Assembly: GCA_041675285.1 (NCBI GenBank)
Contig: JBAYTZ010000001.1
Coordinates: 186,001 to 250,000 of the forward strand
Direction: 5' to 3'
Source: Candidatus Delongbacteria bacterium
GTDB taxonomy: Bacteria; CAIWAD01
Length of the DNA stretch: 64,000 nucleotides
This document shows, one piece after another, positions 49,914 through 58,595 of the stretch. The position numbers and the translations under genes are program-made. The notes under the pieces were generated by a model. That model ran no database searches, was not told the origin of the DNA, and was given only the letters and a program-made list of their open reading frames with translations. Position 1 is the stretch's first letter; each line of letters starts with the position of its first letter.

Positions 49914-50991
49914 TGAAGCGGAAATGGACCACATCCCCTTCCTGAACCACGTATTCGCGGCCCTCCAGGCGCAGGCTGCCCTTGTCCTTGCAGGCGCTCA
50001 GGCTGCCCAGCCGCAGCAGTTCGGCGGAAGGCGCCACCTCGGCGCGAATGAAGCCCTTCTGGATGTCGCTGTGGATGACCCCGGCGGCCACGGGCGCCGT
50101 GGAGCCCTTGTGCAGGGTCCAGGCCCGGCACTCGTCCTCGCCCACGGTGAAGAAGGTCTCCAGCTCCAGCAGCTCGAAGGACACGCGCAACACGCGGTTC
50201 AGGGCGGGTTCGGTGATGCCGTACTCGGCCAGGAATTCCCCGGCCTCCTCGGGCTCCATCTGACCCAGCTCCATCTCGATCCGGGCGCTGACCTGTAGGA
50301 AGCGCTGGCCGCCGCCTCCCGCCTGCTCGCGCAGCAGAGCCAGGCGCGCCTCGTCCGTCACCGCGTCGTCCTGGGTGTTGAGCACCACCAGCAGCGGCTT
50401 GAGGCTCAAGAACGCGTAGGAGCGCAGCACGCGCCGGCGCGCCTCGTCCAGTTCCATCGTGCGCAGCGGACGTTCCTCATCGAGGGCGACGTGACACAGT
50501 TTCAGGGTCTCGAGCTCGTAGGCCAGCTCCTTGTCCTTGGCCTTCATCAGCTGTTTTTCCAGCCGCTCGATCCGTCCCTCGCAGATGGCCAAATCCGAGA
50601 GCAGGAACTCATCCTGGGCCGTGCGCAGGTCGCGCAGCGGGTCCGGCGGGCCGTCGGGATGCGGCAGCTCGGGATTCTCGAAGTCCCGGAGCACCAGCAG
50701 CAGGGCATCACAGGGCTTCAGGGTCTGCAGCACCTCGGCCGGGAAGCCGCTGGATTTGCGGCCCTCGCCGGACAGGCCGCCCAGGTCCACGTAGTTCACC
50801 GTGGCATGCACCGTGCTCTTGGGCTTGTAGAGTGCGCTGAGCCGCTCCAGGCGCTCGTCGGGCACGCGGGCCACGCCCCGGTTGGCGTTCTTGCGTCCAC
50901 CCGCGTAGCCCAGTTCCACACCCAGCCCGGTGAGTGCGTTGAAGAGGGTCGTCTTGCCCGCCTGGGGCAGTCCGATGATGCCGATTTCCAT
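49906..50991 (-). CDS. ychF: YchF/OLA1-type redox-regulated ATPase
   Basis: The 361-residue protein has an OBG-type GTPase-like fold with Walker A GLPQAGKTTLF (7-17), VNYVDLGGLSGEGRKSSGF (G3 region) and VVLNTQDD in the G4 position. YchF proteins characteristically carry NxxE there, and here it is NxxD. The C-terminal TGS-like DUF933 domain is clear: ELETFFTVGEDECRAWTLHK, then AGVIHSDIQKGFIRAEV. YchF binds ATP, associates with ribosomes and damps the oxidative-stress response. It is the first gene of the ychF/DUF885-like/ABC/ABC/TauE operon. Confidence 0.93.
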   Translation of the reverse strand: MEIGIIGLPQAGKTTLFNALTGLGVELGYAGGRKNANRGVARVPDERLERLSALYKPKSTVHATVNYVDLGGLSGEGRKSSGFPAEVLQTLKPCDALLLVLRDFENPELPHPDGPPDPLRDLRTAQDEFLLSDLAICEGRIERLEKQLMKAKDKELAYELETLKLCHVALDEERPLRTMELDEARRRVLRSYAFLSLKPLLVVLNTQDDAVTDEARLALLREQAGGGGQRFLQVSARIEMELGQMEPEEAGEFLAEYGITEPALNRVLRVSFELLELETFFTVGEDECRAWTLHKGSTAPVAAGVIHSDIQKGFIRAEVAPSAELLRLGSLSACKDKGSLRLEGREYVVQEGDVVHFRFNV

Positions 50992-51138
50992 GTGCCCGTT
51001 CCGCCCAGTTGCCCATGTGGATTGTGGGAAGCAATATAGGATGGACTTGGGCGAGAGCTTTGGGGCGGTGGAGAATCGCCCCGGCGAATGCGGGCATCGT
51101 GGTGGGTCCGGCGGCGGACCCGGGGGACGGGGGAGACG

Positions 51139-51999
51139 GTGCGCTACCATTACCTGAGCGTGGACCTGGAGAGCGCCCACCATTCCGCCAACCTGCAGCG
51201 CCGGCTGCGGCGGTTGGACGACTGTCCGCTGCGCGAGCAGCTGGCCCAGCGCGTGGTCTACGGCACCCGGCGTCTGCTGGGACTCTTCGAGCAGTTCCAG
51301 GTGCGGGCCACGTTTTTTGTCCTGGGCGAGGTGGCGCGGCACAGCCCGGCCCTGGTGGACGAGATCGCCGCCATGGGGCACCAGATCGCCAGCCACGGCC
51401 TGGGGCACCGCCCCGTCCACCGCCTGTCTCTGGAAGAATTCCGTCGCGAACTGGAGGAGAGCCGCGCACTGCTGCGGCCCTGGGAATCCGCCCAGGGCGC
51501 CGGCCCGGGCTACCGTGCCCCGGACTTCAGCCTGCCGCCCACGCCCGACTACTACGGCGAGCTGCGCCGGGCGGGCTTCATCTGGTCCAGCAGCCAGCAG
51601 GCGGCGCGTCTCTCGGCGCGCGTGCTGGCTCCGCTCCCCGAAGAGCGCCGCCGCGAGCTGCGCGAGGCGCGGCCGCACGTGGTGGAGACTCCCGCGGGCC
51701 CCGTGCGCGAATTCCCGCTGGCCGGGCAGCGCGTGCTGGGCCAGCCGCTGGCCTGGGGGGGCGGGTTCTGGCTGCGCGCCCTGCCCATGGGCTGGAATCT
51801 CAGCCACATGCGCGAGTGGAACCGCGCCGGCCGCTCCTTCCACCTGTACGTGCATCCCTGGGAGCTGGATCTGGACCAGCCGCGCCTGCGGCTGCCGCTC
51901 TGGCGGCGGCTGCGGCAATACCACGGTCTGGAAGGGCTGGGCGAGCGGCTGGAGCGCGTGCTGGGCGAGTTCCGCTTCCAACCCATCGGCGAGGACTGA
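51139..51999 (+). CDS. Polysaccharide deacetylase (NodB/CE4 fold), PEP-CTERM-locus-like subgroup
   Basis: I chose the GTG at 51139, which has a GGGGGAGA site; an ATG 51 bases upstream is possible but adds only a basic leader. The 286 residues start YHYLSVDLESAHHS, the S-V-D of the metal site, then RATFFVLGEVARHSPALVDE. ASHGLGHRPVH supplies the HxxxH metal histidines. GPGYRAPDFSLPP follows, as in XrtA-locus deacetylases, and the C-terminus has FHLYVHPWELD. It removes N-acetyl groups from a surface glycan precursor or polymer. No signal peptide is visible. It converges with plsC across a CACAGAG repeat. Confidence 0.85.
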   Translation: MRYHYLSVDLESAHHSANLQRRLRRLDDCPLREQLAQRVVYGTRRLLGLFEQFQVRATFFVLGEVARHSPALVDEIAAMGHQIASHGLGHRPVHRLSLEEFRRELEESRALLRPWESAQGAGPGYRAPDFSLPPTPDYYGELRRAGFIWSSSQQAARLSARVLAPLPEERRRELREARPHVVETPAGPVREFPLAGQRVLGQPLAWGGGFWLRALPMGWNLSHMREWNRAGRSFHLYVHPWELDLDQPRLRLPLWRRLRQYHGLEGLGERLERVLGEFRFQPIGED

Positions 52000-52098
52000 G
52001 CAGGGGTTTCACGATCCGGCTCGATCGACCCCATCCGCGCAGCTTGGAACTTGAAGGCGGTTGCTCCAGCGGCGTTTCCGCCGCCAAAAACCAACAGC

Positions 52099-52128
52099 GC
52101 CTCTGTGTCCCTGTGTCTCTGTGGTGAT
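52099..52128. repeat. CACAGAG-type interspersed repeat, inverted orientation
   Basis: Sequence GCCTCTGTGTCCCTGTGTCT followed by CTGTGGTGAT. Reverse-complemented it reads as ATCACCACAGAGACACAGGG, nearly the start of the arm at 26417. It lies 12 bases from the end of the plsC-like gene, in the gap after the deacetylase gene. Confidence 0.8.
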
Positions 52129-52139
52129 TCTCAGGGGAG

Positions 52140-52838
52140 CTAGGCCTGCGGAGGCGGGAAGAGGTTGTAGTTGTCCCGGGCGCGGCAGTAGGCCCGGCCG
52201 ATGCGCAGCACCTCCTCCCGCAGATGCGCGGCGAAGGCCGCCCAGCCCTCGCGATCCTCCGGATCGCCCTCGTAGCGCTGGGGGCGGCCGTAGACCACGC
52301 TCACCTTGAGGGCCTTGGGGACCGAGTGCCCCTTGCCGAAGGCCTTGTGCGCGCCATCGATGTAGACCGGCAGCACGGGCAGGCCGAAGCGCGCCGCCAG
52401 ATAGCCCACCCCCACCTTGAAGGCCTTGACCTCGCCGTCCACGCTGCGCGTGCCCTCGGGGAAGATGATGATGCTGTCGCCCCGGGCCAGGGCCTCCTCG
52501 GTGGGCACGAAGGCCTCGTGGAGCTTGGCCGAGCGCTCGATGGGCAGCACGTTCATGAACAGGCGGAAGAAGAATCCCTTGAGGCGCGACGAGAAGAAAT
52601 AGTCCTTGGCCGCCACCGGGTGCACGTGGTGCATGCGGCTGTAGGGAAAGGCCGAGAGCAGCACGGCGGCGTCGTAGTGGCTGGTGTGGTTGGCCACGAT
52701 GATCAGCTGATCCAGCTCTTCCAGCCGCTCCCGGTGGTGGTAGGTCACCCGGTTGTAGCCGAAGAGGTAGGTGTCCAGCACCATGTGGAGCAGGACGCGC
52801 GTCCCGTTTTCCAGGGACTGGAGCAGGGTGAGGGCCAT
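52140..52838 (-). CDS. PlsC-type 1-acylglycerol-3-phosphate (lysophospholipid) acyltransferase
   Basis: The ATG at 52838 has AGGAG upstream; 232 residues. The acyltransferase motifs are VANHTSHYDAAVLL (NHxxxxD) and, about 85 residues later, IIIFPEGTRSVDGEVKAFKV. Block III, LPVLPVYIDGA, contains the proline typical of PlsC-like enzymes. It acylates lysophosphatidic acid or a related lipid at the inner face of the membrane. Because it is in a polysaccharide region, an acyl donor role for a glycolipid is possible but unproven. It is divergent from capE across a 181-base gap. Confidence 0.88.
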   Translation of the reverse strand: MALTLLQSLENGTRVLLHMVLDTYLFGYNRVTYHHRERLEELDQLIIVANHTSHYDAAVLLSAFPYSRMHHVHPVAAKDYFFSSRLKGFFFRLFMNVLPIERSAKLHEAFVPTEEALARGDSIIIFPEGTRSVDGEVKAFKVGVGYLAARFGLPVLPVYIDGAHKAFGKGHSVPKALKVSVVYGRPQRYEGDPEDREGWAAFAAHLREEVLRIGRAYCRARDNYNLFPPPQA

Positions 52839-53019
52839 CGGGCTCCTGGGGATTGAGAGGGCCGTTCCGCCCGTGGGCAGGCCCGAAATCGGGACGCAAG
52901 GTAGAAAAGCCCGGGCTGGCCCGGACCCCCGGAAGAGCCAAGGCGCCTTCAGCCTTGTACATTGGGACCAGGCACCGGGTCGCCTGGAGCTTCGGACACC
53001 CCTCAAATCATGTGGCATC

Positions 53020-54045
53020 ATGTACGACGGCAAAACCTTTCTCATCACGGGCGGCACCGGCTCCTTCGGGAACGCCGTGCTGGATCGCCTGCTGCCCACG
53101 GACGCGGGCGAGATCCGGGTGTTCAGCCGGGACGAGAAAAAGCAGCATGACATGCGCATGCGCTACGACAACTACCGGGTGAAGTTCTACATCGGCGACG
53201 TGCGGGACCGCTCCAGCGTGGACGAGGCCATGCACGGCGTGAGCTTTGTCTATCACGCCGCCGCGCTCAAGCAGGTGCCCAGCTGCGAATTCTACCCGAT
53301 GGAGGCCATCCGCACCAACGTGCTGGGCACGGAGAACGTGCTCTCCAGCGCCGTGGCCCACGGCGTGGAGCGGCTGGTGGTGCTCTCCACGGACAAGGCC
53401 GTCTACCCCATCAACGTCATGGGGATCACCAAGGCCCTGCTGGAGAAGCTGATGGTGGCCAAGTCCCGCACGCTCAAGGCGGCGGGCACGCGGCTCTGCG
53501 GCACGCGCTACGGCAACGTGATGGGTTCGCGCGGCTCGGTGATCCCCTTCTTCATCGAGAAGCTGCTGGCCGGCCAGCCCCTGACCGTGACCGATCCCTC
53601 CATGACCCGCTTCCTGCTAACGCTGAAGGGCGCGGTGGAGCTGGTGATCTTCGCCTTCGACAACGCCCGCCCCGGGGACATCTTTGTGCAGAAGGCGCCG
53701 GCCTGCACCGTCGGCGTGCTGACCCAGGCCCTGAACGAGCTGTTCGGCTCCCCTTCGCAGATCAAGGTCATCGGCACGCGCCACGGCGAGAAACTGCACG
53801 AGACCCTCTGCTCGCGCGAGGAGATGGCCCGCTCCGAGGACCTGGGGAATTTCTACCGCGTGCCCGCCGACGCGCGCGACCTGAACTACGACGTCTACTT
53901 CACCCAGGGCGACGCGGGGATCAGCGAGGGGGGCGACTATTCCTCCAACAACACCGAGCAGCTGGACGGGGCCCAGGTGAAGGACCTGCTGCTCTCGCTG
54001 GACTTCGTCGCCGACGCGCTGGCGGGAAAGGGCATCCACGTATGA
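53020..54045 (+). CDS. capE: CapE/FnlA-type UDP-N-acetylglucosamine 4,6-dehydratase/5-epimerase
   Basis: The 341-residue SDR protein begins MYDGKTFLITGGTGSFGNAV, the NAD loop, with FYIGDVRD and HAAALKQVPSCEFYPMEA next. The catalytic segment is STDKAVYPINVMGITKALLE: the MxxxK replaces YxxxK as in the FlaA1/CapE/FnlA inverting 4,6-dehydratases. CapE produces the 4-keto-6-deoxy sugar that CapF and CapG (next two genes) turn into UDP-L-FucNAc. The ATG lacks a clear ribosome site. Codon overlap (ATGA) links it to capF. Confidence 0.92.
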   Translation: MYDGKTFLITGGTGSFGNAVLDRLLPTDAGEIRVFSRDEKKQHDMRMRYDNYRVKFYIGDVRDRSSVDEAMHGVSFVYHAAALKQVPSCEFYPMEAIRTNVLGTENVLSSAVAHGVERLVVLSTDKAVYPINVMGITKALLEKLMVAKSRTLKAAGTRLCGTRYGNVMGSRGSVIPFFIEKLLAGQPLTVTDPSMTRFLLTLKGAVELVIFAFDNARPGDIFVQKAPACTVGVLTQALNELFGSPSQIKVIGTRHGEKLHETLCSREEMARSEDLGNFYRVPADARDLNYDVYFTQGDAGISEGGDYSSNNTEQLDGAQVKDLLLSLDFVADALAGKGIHV

Positions 54046-55166
54046 AGGTGCTGGTGACCGGAGCGGCGGGTTTCCTGGGACGCAACTTCGGCGCGGCCCT
54101 GCGCCGCCGGCCGGAACTCGAGCTGCTCGAACTGGACCGCGACCACACGCTGGAGGAGCTGGACGCCGCGCTGGAGCAGGCGGACTTCGTGTTCCACCTG
54201 GCGGGCAGCAACCGTCCGCCCCGGCCCGAGGAGTTCACCGCCGTCAACGTCGACCTGACGGCCCACCTCTGCCGGCGCCTGGCGCGGCGGGGCGCGGCCG
54301 TGCCGCTGGTGTTCAGCTCCAGCAGCCAGGCGGCGCTGGACAATCCCTACGGCGCCAGCAAGCGCGCGGCTGAGGACCTGCTGGCGGACCACGCCCGCGC
54401 GAGCGGGGCGCCGGTCTTCGTCTTCCGCCTGCTCAACCTGTTCGGCAAGTGGGGCCTGCCCAACTACAATTCGGTGGTGGCCACCTTCTGCCACAACAGC
54501 ACGCGCGGCCTGCCGCTGCGGGTGGACAACCCCGCCGCCCGACTCCAGCTCAACTACGTGGACGACGTGGTGGCGGCCTTCCTGGCGCTGCTGGACGGCG
54601 CGCCGGCGCCGGACCCGGGGGAGCTGTTGACGGTGGCGACCGTGCACGAGCTGAGCGTGGGCGAGCTGCGCGACCGGCTGGAGGGCTACGCGGCCATGCG
54701 CGACGCGGGGAGGATTCCCGACATGGCCGATCCCCTGGACGCCGTGCTCTATCCCACCTGGCTGAGCTATCTGCCCGGCGACGCCTTCGCCGTCACACCC
54801 GAGCTGAAGACCGATCCGCGCGGCTGGCTCTTCGAGTGGATCAAGACGCCGCACCTGGGCCAGGTTTTCGTCTCCACCACCAAGCCCGGCATCACGCGCG
54901 GCAACCACTACCACGACACCAAGGTGGAGACCTTCTGCGTGGTGCGCGGCCAGGCCGTGATCCGCTTCCGGCCCGTGGACGGCAGCGAGGTGCTGGAGTA
55001 TCCCGTGGACGGCGCGCGGCCCCAGGTGGTGAGCATCCCGCCGGGCTACACGCACTCCATTGAAAACACGGGGTCGGAGGAGATGCTCTGCCTGTTCTGG
55101 AGCAACCAGATCTTCGACCCCGCCGCCCCGGACACCCACTTCCTCAAGGTGAAGGACGACCAGTGA
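54042..55166 (+). CDS. capF: CapF/FnlB-type bifunctional reductase with C-terminal cupin
   Basis: The 374-residue protein has an N-terminal SDR domain, VLVTGAAGFLGRNFGAAL at residues 3-20, with YGASKRAAED holding the YxxxK. LNYVDDVVAAFLALL follows. The C-terminal cupin (about 265-374) has GITRGNHYHDTKVETFCVVR, whose histidines and glutamate form the metal site, and PPGYTHSIENTG. CapF is bifunctional: the cupin domain epimerises at C3 and the SDR domain reduces C4, leading to UDP-N-acetyl-L-talosamine or -L-fucosamine precursors. It lies between capE and capG with overlapping codons. Confidence 0.93.
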   Translation: MKVLVTGAAGFLGRNFGAALRRRPELELLELDRDHTLEELDAALEQADFVFHLAGSNRPPRPEEFTAVNVDLTAHLCRRLARRGAAVPLVFSSSSQAALDNPYGASKRAAEDLLADHARASGAPVFVFRLLNLFGKWGLPNYNSVVATFCHNSTRGLPLRVDNPAARLQLNYVDDVVAAFLALLDGAPAPDPGELLTVATVHELSVGELRDRLEGYAAMRDAGRIPDMADPLDAVLYPTWLSYLPGDAFAVTPELKTDPRGWLFEWIKTPHLGQVFVSTTKPGITRGNHYHDTKVETFCVVRGQAVIRFRPVDGSEVLEYPVDGARPQVVSIPPGYTHSIENTGSEEMLCLFWSNQIFDPAAPDTHFLKVKDDQ

Positions 55167-56284
55167 AACTGATGACCATCGTGGGCACGCGCCCGGAGAT
55201 CATCCGCCTCTCCGCCGTGATCCAGGCGGCGGACGCCGCCTTCACGCACGTCCTGGTGCACACCGGGCAGAACTGGGACCACCGCCTCAACGGGATCTTC
55301 TTCGAGGAGCTGGGCCTGCGCGAGCCCGATCACTTCCTGGGCGTGGCCGGCGGCCACCTGGGGGAGACCATGGGCAACATCCTCTCGCGCTCCTACGAGG
55401 TGCTGGTGGAGGAGAAGCCCGACGCGCTGCTGGTCCTGGGGGACACCAACTCGGCCCTGGCGGCCATCGCAGCCAAGCGGCTCAAGGTGCCCATCTTCCA
55501 CATGGAGGCCGGCAACCGCTGCTTCGACCAGAACGTGCCGGAGGAGATCAACCGCAAGATCGTCGACCACATCTCCGACATCAACCTGCCCTACACGGAG
55601 CACAGCCGGCGCTACCTGCTCCAGGAGGGCTTCCGTCGCGAGCACATCTTCGTCACCGGATCGCCCATGGGCGAGGTGCTGCACCAGCACCGCGAGCGCA
55701 TCGCCGCCAGCCGCGTGCTGGAGGAGCTGAGCCTGACGAGCGGCCGCTACCTGCTGGTGAGCGCGCACCGCGAGGAGAACGTCGACCTGGAGGCCAACTT
55801 CCAGCACCTGACGGCCAGCCTCAATGCCGTGGCCGAGGAGTACGGCCTGCCCGTGATCTACAGCACCCACCCGCGCACGCGCAAACGGATCGAGGAGCGC
55901 GGCGTGGTCTTCCACCCGCTGCTGCGCAATCTGCCGCCCTTCGGCTTTTTCGACTACAACCACCTGCAGCAGCACGCCTTCTGTGTGCTCTCCGACTCGG
56001 GCACGCTGAGCGAGGAATCCAGCCTGCTGGATTTCCCCGCCGTGCTGATCCGCACCTCCACCGAGCGCCCGGAGGTGCTGGACAAGGGCTCGATCATCGT
56101 GGGGGGCATCCGGCCGGCCCACCTGCTGGAGGCCATCCGCATCGTGCGCCGGGAGCGCGAGGCCGGCGTCCGCTGGGAGCCGCCAACGGACTACCTGGAC
56201 CTGAATGTCTCACGCAAAGTGGTCCACCTGATCGCCAGCTACACGCCGATCATCAACCGCGTGACCTGGTTCAAGCCGGAATAG
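55163..56284 (+). CDS. capG: CapG/FnlC-type UDP-N-acetyl-hexosamine 2-epimerase
   Basis: A GTG start overlaps the capF TGA, giving 373 residues. The UDP-GlcNAc 2-epimerase fold is evident in MTIVGTRPEIIRLSAVI, HTGQNWDHRLNGIFFEELGL, LVLGDTNSALAAIAAKRLKV and FHMEAGNRCFDQNVPEEINR. SDSGTLSEESSLLDFPAVLI binds UDP. CapG is the last step in UDP-L-FucNAc synthesis, converting UDP-L-PneNAc/TalNAc to UDP-L-FucNAc. The operon capE-capF-capG is complete here, which fits the WbuB-like and other glycosyltransferases elsewhere in the window. Confidence 0.92.
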   Translation: MKLMTIVGTRPEIIRLSAVIQAADAAFTHVLVHTGQNWDHRLNGIFFEELGLREPDHFLGVAGGHLGETMGNILSRSYEVLVEEKPDALLVLGDTNSALAAIAAKRLKVPIFHMEAGNRCFDQNVPEEINRKIVDHISDINLPYTEHSRRYLLQEGFRREHIFVTGSPMGEVLHQHRERIAASRVLEELSLTSGRYLLVSAHREENVDLEANFQHLTASLNAVAEEYGLPVIYSTHPRTRKRIEERGVVFHPLLRNLPPFGFFDYNHLQQHAFCVLSDSGTLSEESSLLDFPAVLIRTSTERPEVLDKGSIIVGGIRPAHLLEAIRIVRREREAGVRWEPPTDYLDLNVSRKVVHLIASYTPIINRVTWFKPE

Positions 56285-56389
56285 GGTTGGAGTGGATTTC
56301 CTCGCGCCGGTGTGACGGGGGCGTTGAGAAAAGGGTGACAGGTCACAGAACCCATCACCCCCGGTTTGCCTGTCGAAGCTGCCCTACGA

Positions 56390-57493
56390 TTAGCCGGCTC
56401 GTCTGCTGTCCAAATCCTCAAAGAGCTGGCAGATCCGCTTGGCCGTCTGCCCATCCCACAAAGGAATCTGACTTCCCGTCTTTCCTTTGCCACTCATGAC
56501 ATCCTGGAACGCGGCCAGAACCTGGGCGCGGCCAACTCCCGTCAGATAATTGGTGCCCAGCTCCACGGTGACCGCGCGCTCGGTGTTCTCGCGCAGCGTG
56601 ATACAAGGCACGCGCAGCCAGCTGGTTTCTTCCTGGATGCCGCCCGAATCCGTCAGCACCAGGCGGGACTGCCGGTAGAGGTCCAGGAAGTCCAGGTACG
56701 AGAGCGGATCGCAGAGTTGCAGGTTGTCCATGGCCGCCAACCGGCCTTCGAGCCCGCAGGCCGTGATGTTCTTGCGCGTGCGCGGATGGATGGCGAAGAT
56801 CAGCGGCAGCTCGCGCTGGACGATCTCCAGCGTGCCCAGCAGGTCGGCCAGAATCGCCGGGTTGTCCACGTTGCTGGGCCGGTGCAGGGTCACCACGCCG
56901 TAGCCACCCGGGTGTTGGTCGAAGCGTGCGGGCATGCCGCGCTGGGCGGCTTTGGGCAGCATGTGGGCCAGCGTGTCGATCATGGTGTTGCCCACCATGT
57001 GGATCTTCTCAGCCGGAATGCCCTCGGCCAGCAGGTTGCGGTCCGCCTCGTCACAGGTGGTGAGCAAGAGGTCGCTGATCACGTCGGTCACCAGCCGGTT
57101 GATCTCCTCGGGCATGCTGCGGTCCCAGCTGCGCAGTCCGGCCTCCACGTGGCAGACGCCGATCCCCAGCTTGCTGGCCACCAGGCTGCAGGCCGCGGTG
57201 GAGTTCACGTCGCCCACCACCAGCACCCAGTCTGGCTTTAGTTCCAGACAGGCCGGCTCGAAGCGCTTCATGATCTCCGCCGTCTGCAGGGCGTGGCTGC
57301 CGCTACCCACTCCGAGGTTCAGGTCCGGGTGCGGAATGTCCAGCTCGTCGAAAAAGCTCTGGCTCATGGCTTGATCGTAGTGCTGGCCGGTGTGGACGAT
57401 CTTGAAGTCCAGCGGACTGCCCGCAAATGCCCGGGCCAGCGGGGCCACCTTCATGAAGTTGGGGCGAGCGCCCACCACAGCGACGATGCGCAT
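56390..57493 (-). CDS. wecB: Non-hydrolysing UDP-N-acetylglucosamine 2-epimerase
   Basis: The 367-residue protein begins VAVVGARPNFMKVAPLARAF, with HTGQHYDQAMSQSFFDEL, VVGDVNSTAACSLVASKLGI and CHVEAGLRSWDRSMPEEINR. The UDP-binding loop LTDSGGIQEETSWLRVPCIT is near 280-300. It interconverts UDP-GlcNAc and UDP-ManNAc, supplying a mannosamine-type sugar or a precursor for ManNAcA. It follows the sugar epimerase by 2 bases on the leftward strand and converges with capG. It is clearly related to capG but is a distinct subfamily by its N-terminus. Confidence 0.93.
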   Translation of the reverse strand: MRIVAVVGARPNFMKVAPLARAFAGSPLDFKIVHTGQHYDQAMSQSFFDELDIPHPDLNLGVGSGSHALQTAEIMKRFEPACLELKPDWVLVVGDVNSTAACSLVASKLGIGVCHVEAGLRSWDRSMPEEINRLVTDVISDLLLTTCDEADRNLLAEGIPAEKIHMVGNTMIDTLAHMLPKAAQRGMPARFDQHPGGYGVVTLHRPSNVDNPAILADLLGTLEIVQRELPLIFAIHPRTRKNITACGLEGRLAAMDNLQLCDPLSYLDFLDLYRQSRLVLTDSGGIQEETSWLRVPCITLRENTERAVTVELGTNYLTGVGRAQVLAAFQDVMSGKGKTGSQIPLWDGQTAKRICQLFEDLDSRRAG

Positions 57494-57495
57494 GC

Positions 57496-58458
57496 TCAGA
57501 TCTTCTCCTTGTAGTAGTCCACGTACCAGTCCAAAAAGCGCTTGATGCCGACGTTGATATCGGTAGTGGGCTCGAAGCCCAGTCCTTCCCGGGAGTGCTC
57601 GATGTCGGCGTAACTGGCCGGCACGTCTCCGGGCTGCATGGGCTCCAGCAGTCGCTCGGCTTTGCGTCCCAGATAGCCTTCGATCAGATCAATGAAATCC
57701 GTCAGCTTCTCGCTCTTGTGATTGCCCAGATTGAAGATTTCGCAGCGGTGGTTTTTGTCGATCGCCGCTCGAATTCCGGCCACGATGTCGTCCACGTAGG
57801 TGAAGTCCCGCCGCATGTCGCCGTGGTTGAACACGCGGATCGGCTCGCCGGCCAGGATGGCCTTGGTGAACAAGAACAGCGCCATGTCCGGCCGGCCCCA
57901 GGGTCCGTAGACCGTGAAAAATCGCAGGCCCGTCGTGTGCATCTTGTACAAGTGTGAGTAGGTGTGGGCCATCAGCTCATTGGCCTTCTTGGTGGCCGCG
58001 TAGAGGCTGAGGGGTTGATCCACCCGATCCTCGACGGAGAAGGGAATCTTGGTGTTGCCTCCGTAGACGGAGGAACTGGAGGCATAGACCAGGCCTTGCA
58101 CACCCGGCGTGTGTCGGCAGCACTCCAGGATGTTGAGGAATCCGGTCAGGTTGCTGTCGCCGTAGACATGAGGATGGCTGATGCTGTAACGAACACCAGC
58201 CTGGGCCGCCAGATGAACCACTCGCTCCGGCTTGTGGACCAGAAACACGCGCTCCAGTGCCGCCAAGTCCGCCACGTCCCGGCGTTCCAACTTGAAGTCG
58301 GGGAATTCGGCTAGGCGCGCGAGACGATCCTCCTTGAGCCGCGGGTCGTAGTAGTCGTTGACGATGTCAAGCCCGATGACCTTGTGTCCGTCCTGCAGAA
58401 GCGACTGACTGAGATGGTAGCCGATGAAGCCGGCTGCGCCGGTGACCAGGATGCGCAT
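57496..58458 (-). CDS. NAD-dependent sugar epimerase, UDP-glucuronate 4-epimerase-like
   Basis: The ATG at 58458 has an AAAGGG site; 320 residues. The NAD loop is ILVTGAAGFIGYHLSQSLLQ, then VVHLAAQAGVRYSISHPHVY. The catalytic YxxxK is in LYAATKKANE, and the specific block FFTVYGPWGRPDMALFLFTK is typical of UDP-glucuronate 4-epimerases (CapI/WbpP-type relatives). It makes UDP-galacturonic acid from UDP-glucuronic acid if so. The 137-base gap to the ligase gene ahead of it contains no clear promoter. Activity toward a different UDP-sugar cannot be excluded. Confidence 0.87.
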   Translation of the reverse strand: MRILVTGAAGFIGYHLSQSLLQDGHKVIGLDIVNDYYDPRLKEDRLARLAEFPDFKLERRDVADLAALERVFLVHKPERVVHLAAQAGVRYSISHPHVYGDSNLTGFLNILECCRHTPGVQGLVYASSSSVYGGNTKIPFSVEDRVDQPLSLYAATKKANELMAHTYSHLYKMHTTGLRFFTVYGPWGRPDMALFLFTKAILAGEPIRVFNHGDMRRDFTYVDDIVAGIRAAIDKNHRCEIFNLGNHKSEKLTDFIDLIEGYLGRKAERLLEPMQPGDVPASYADIEHSREGLGFEPTTDINVGIKRFLDWYVDYYKEKI

Positions 58459-58595
58459 GTTGCCCTTTCCCTGACTGGCGACCGGTTGCCCGCATCGCAT
58501 TGAACAGTTGTTTCTTCTGCCCCGCCACCAGGGCCACCGCCTTTGTACAAAATCGGTCCGCCGTGCTGCTTGGCGCATTTGTGGTGGCCAGCTGT

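Noticed and set aside
56333..56360. GGGTGA/TCACCC pair between capG and wecB as a bidirectional terminator
   Set aside because: Only six base pairs with a 16-base loop and no T-run on either strand.
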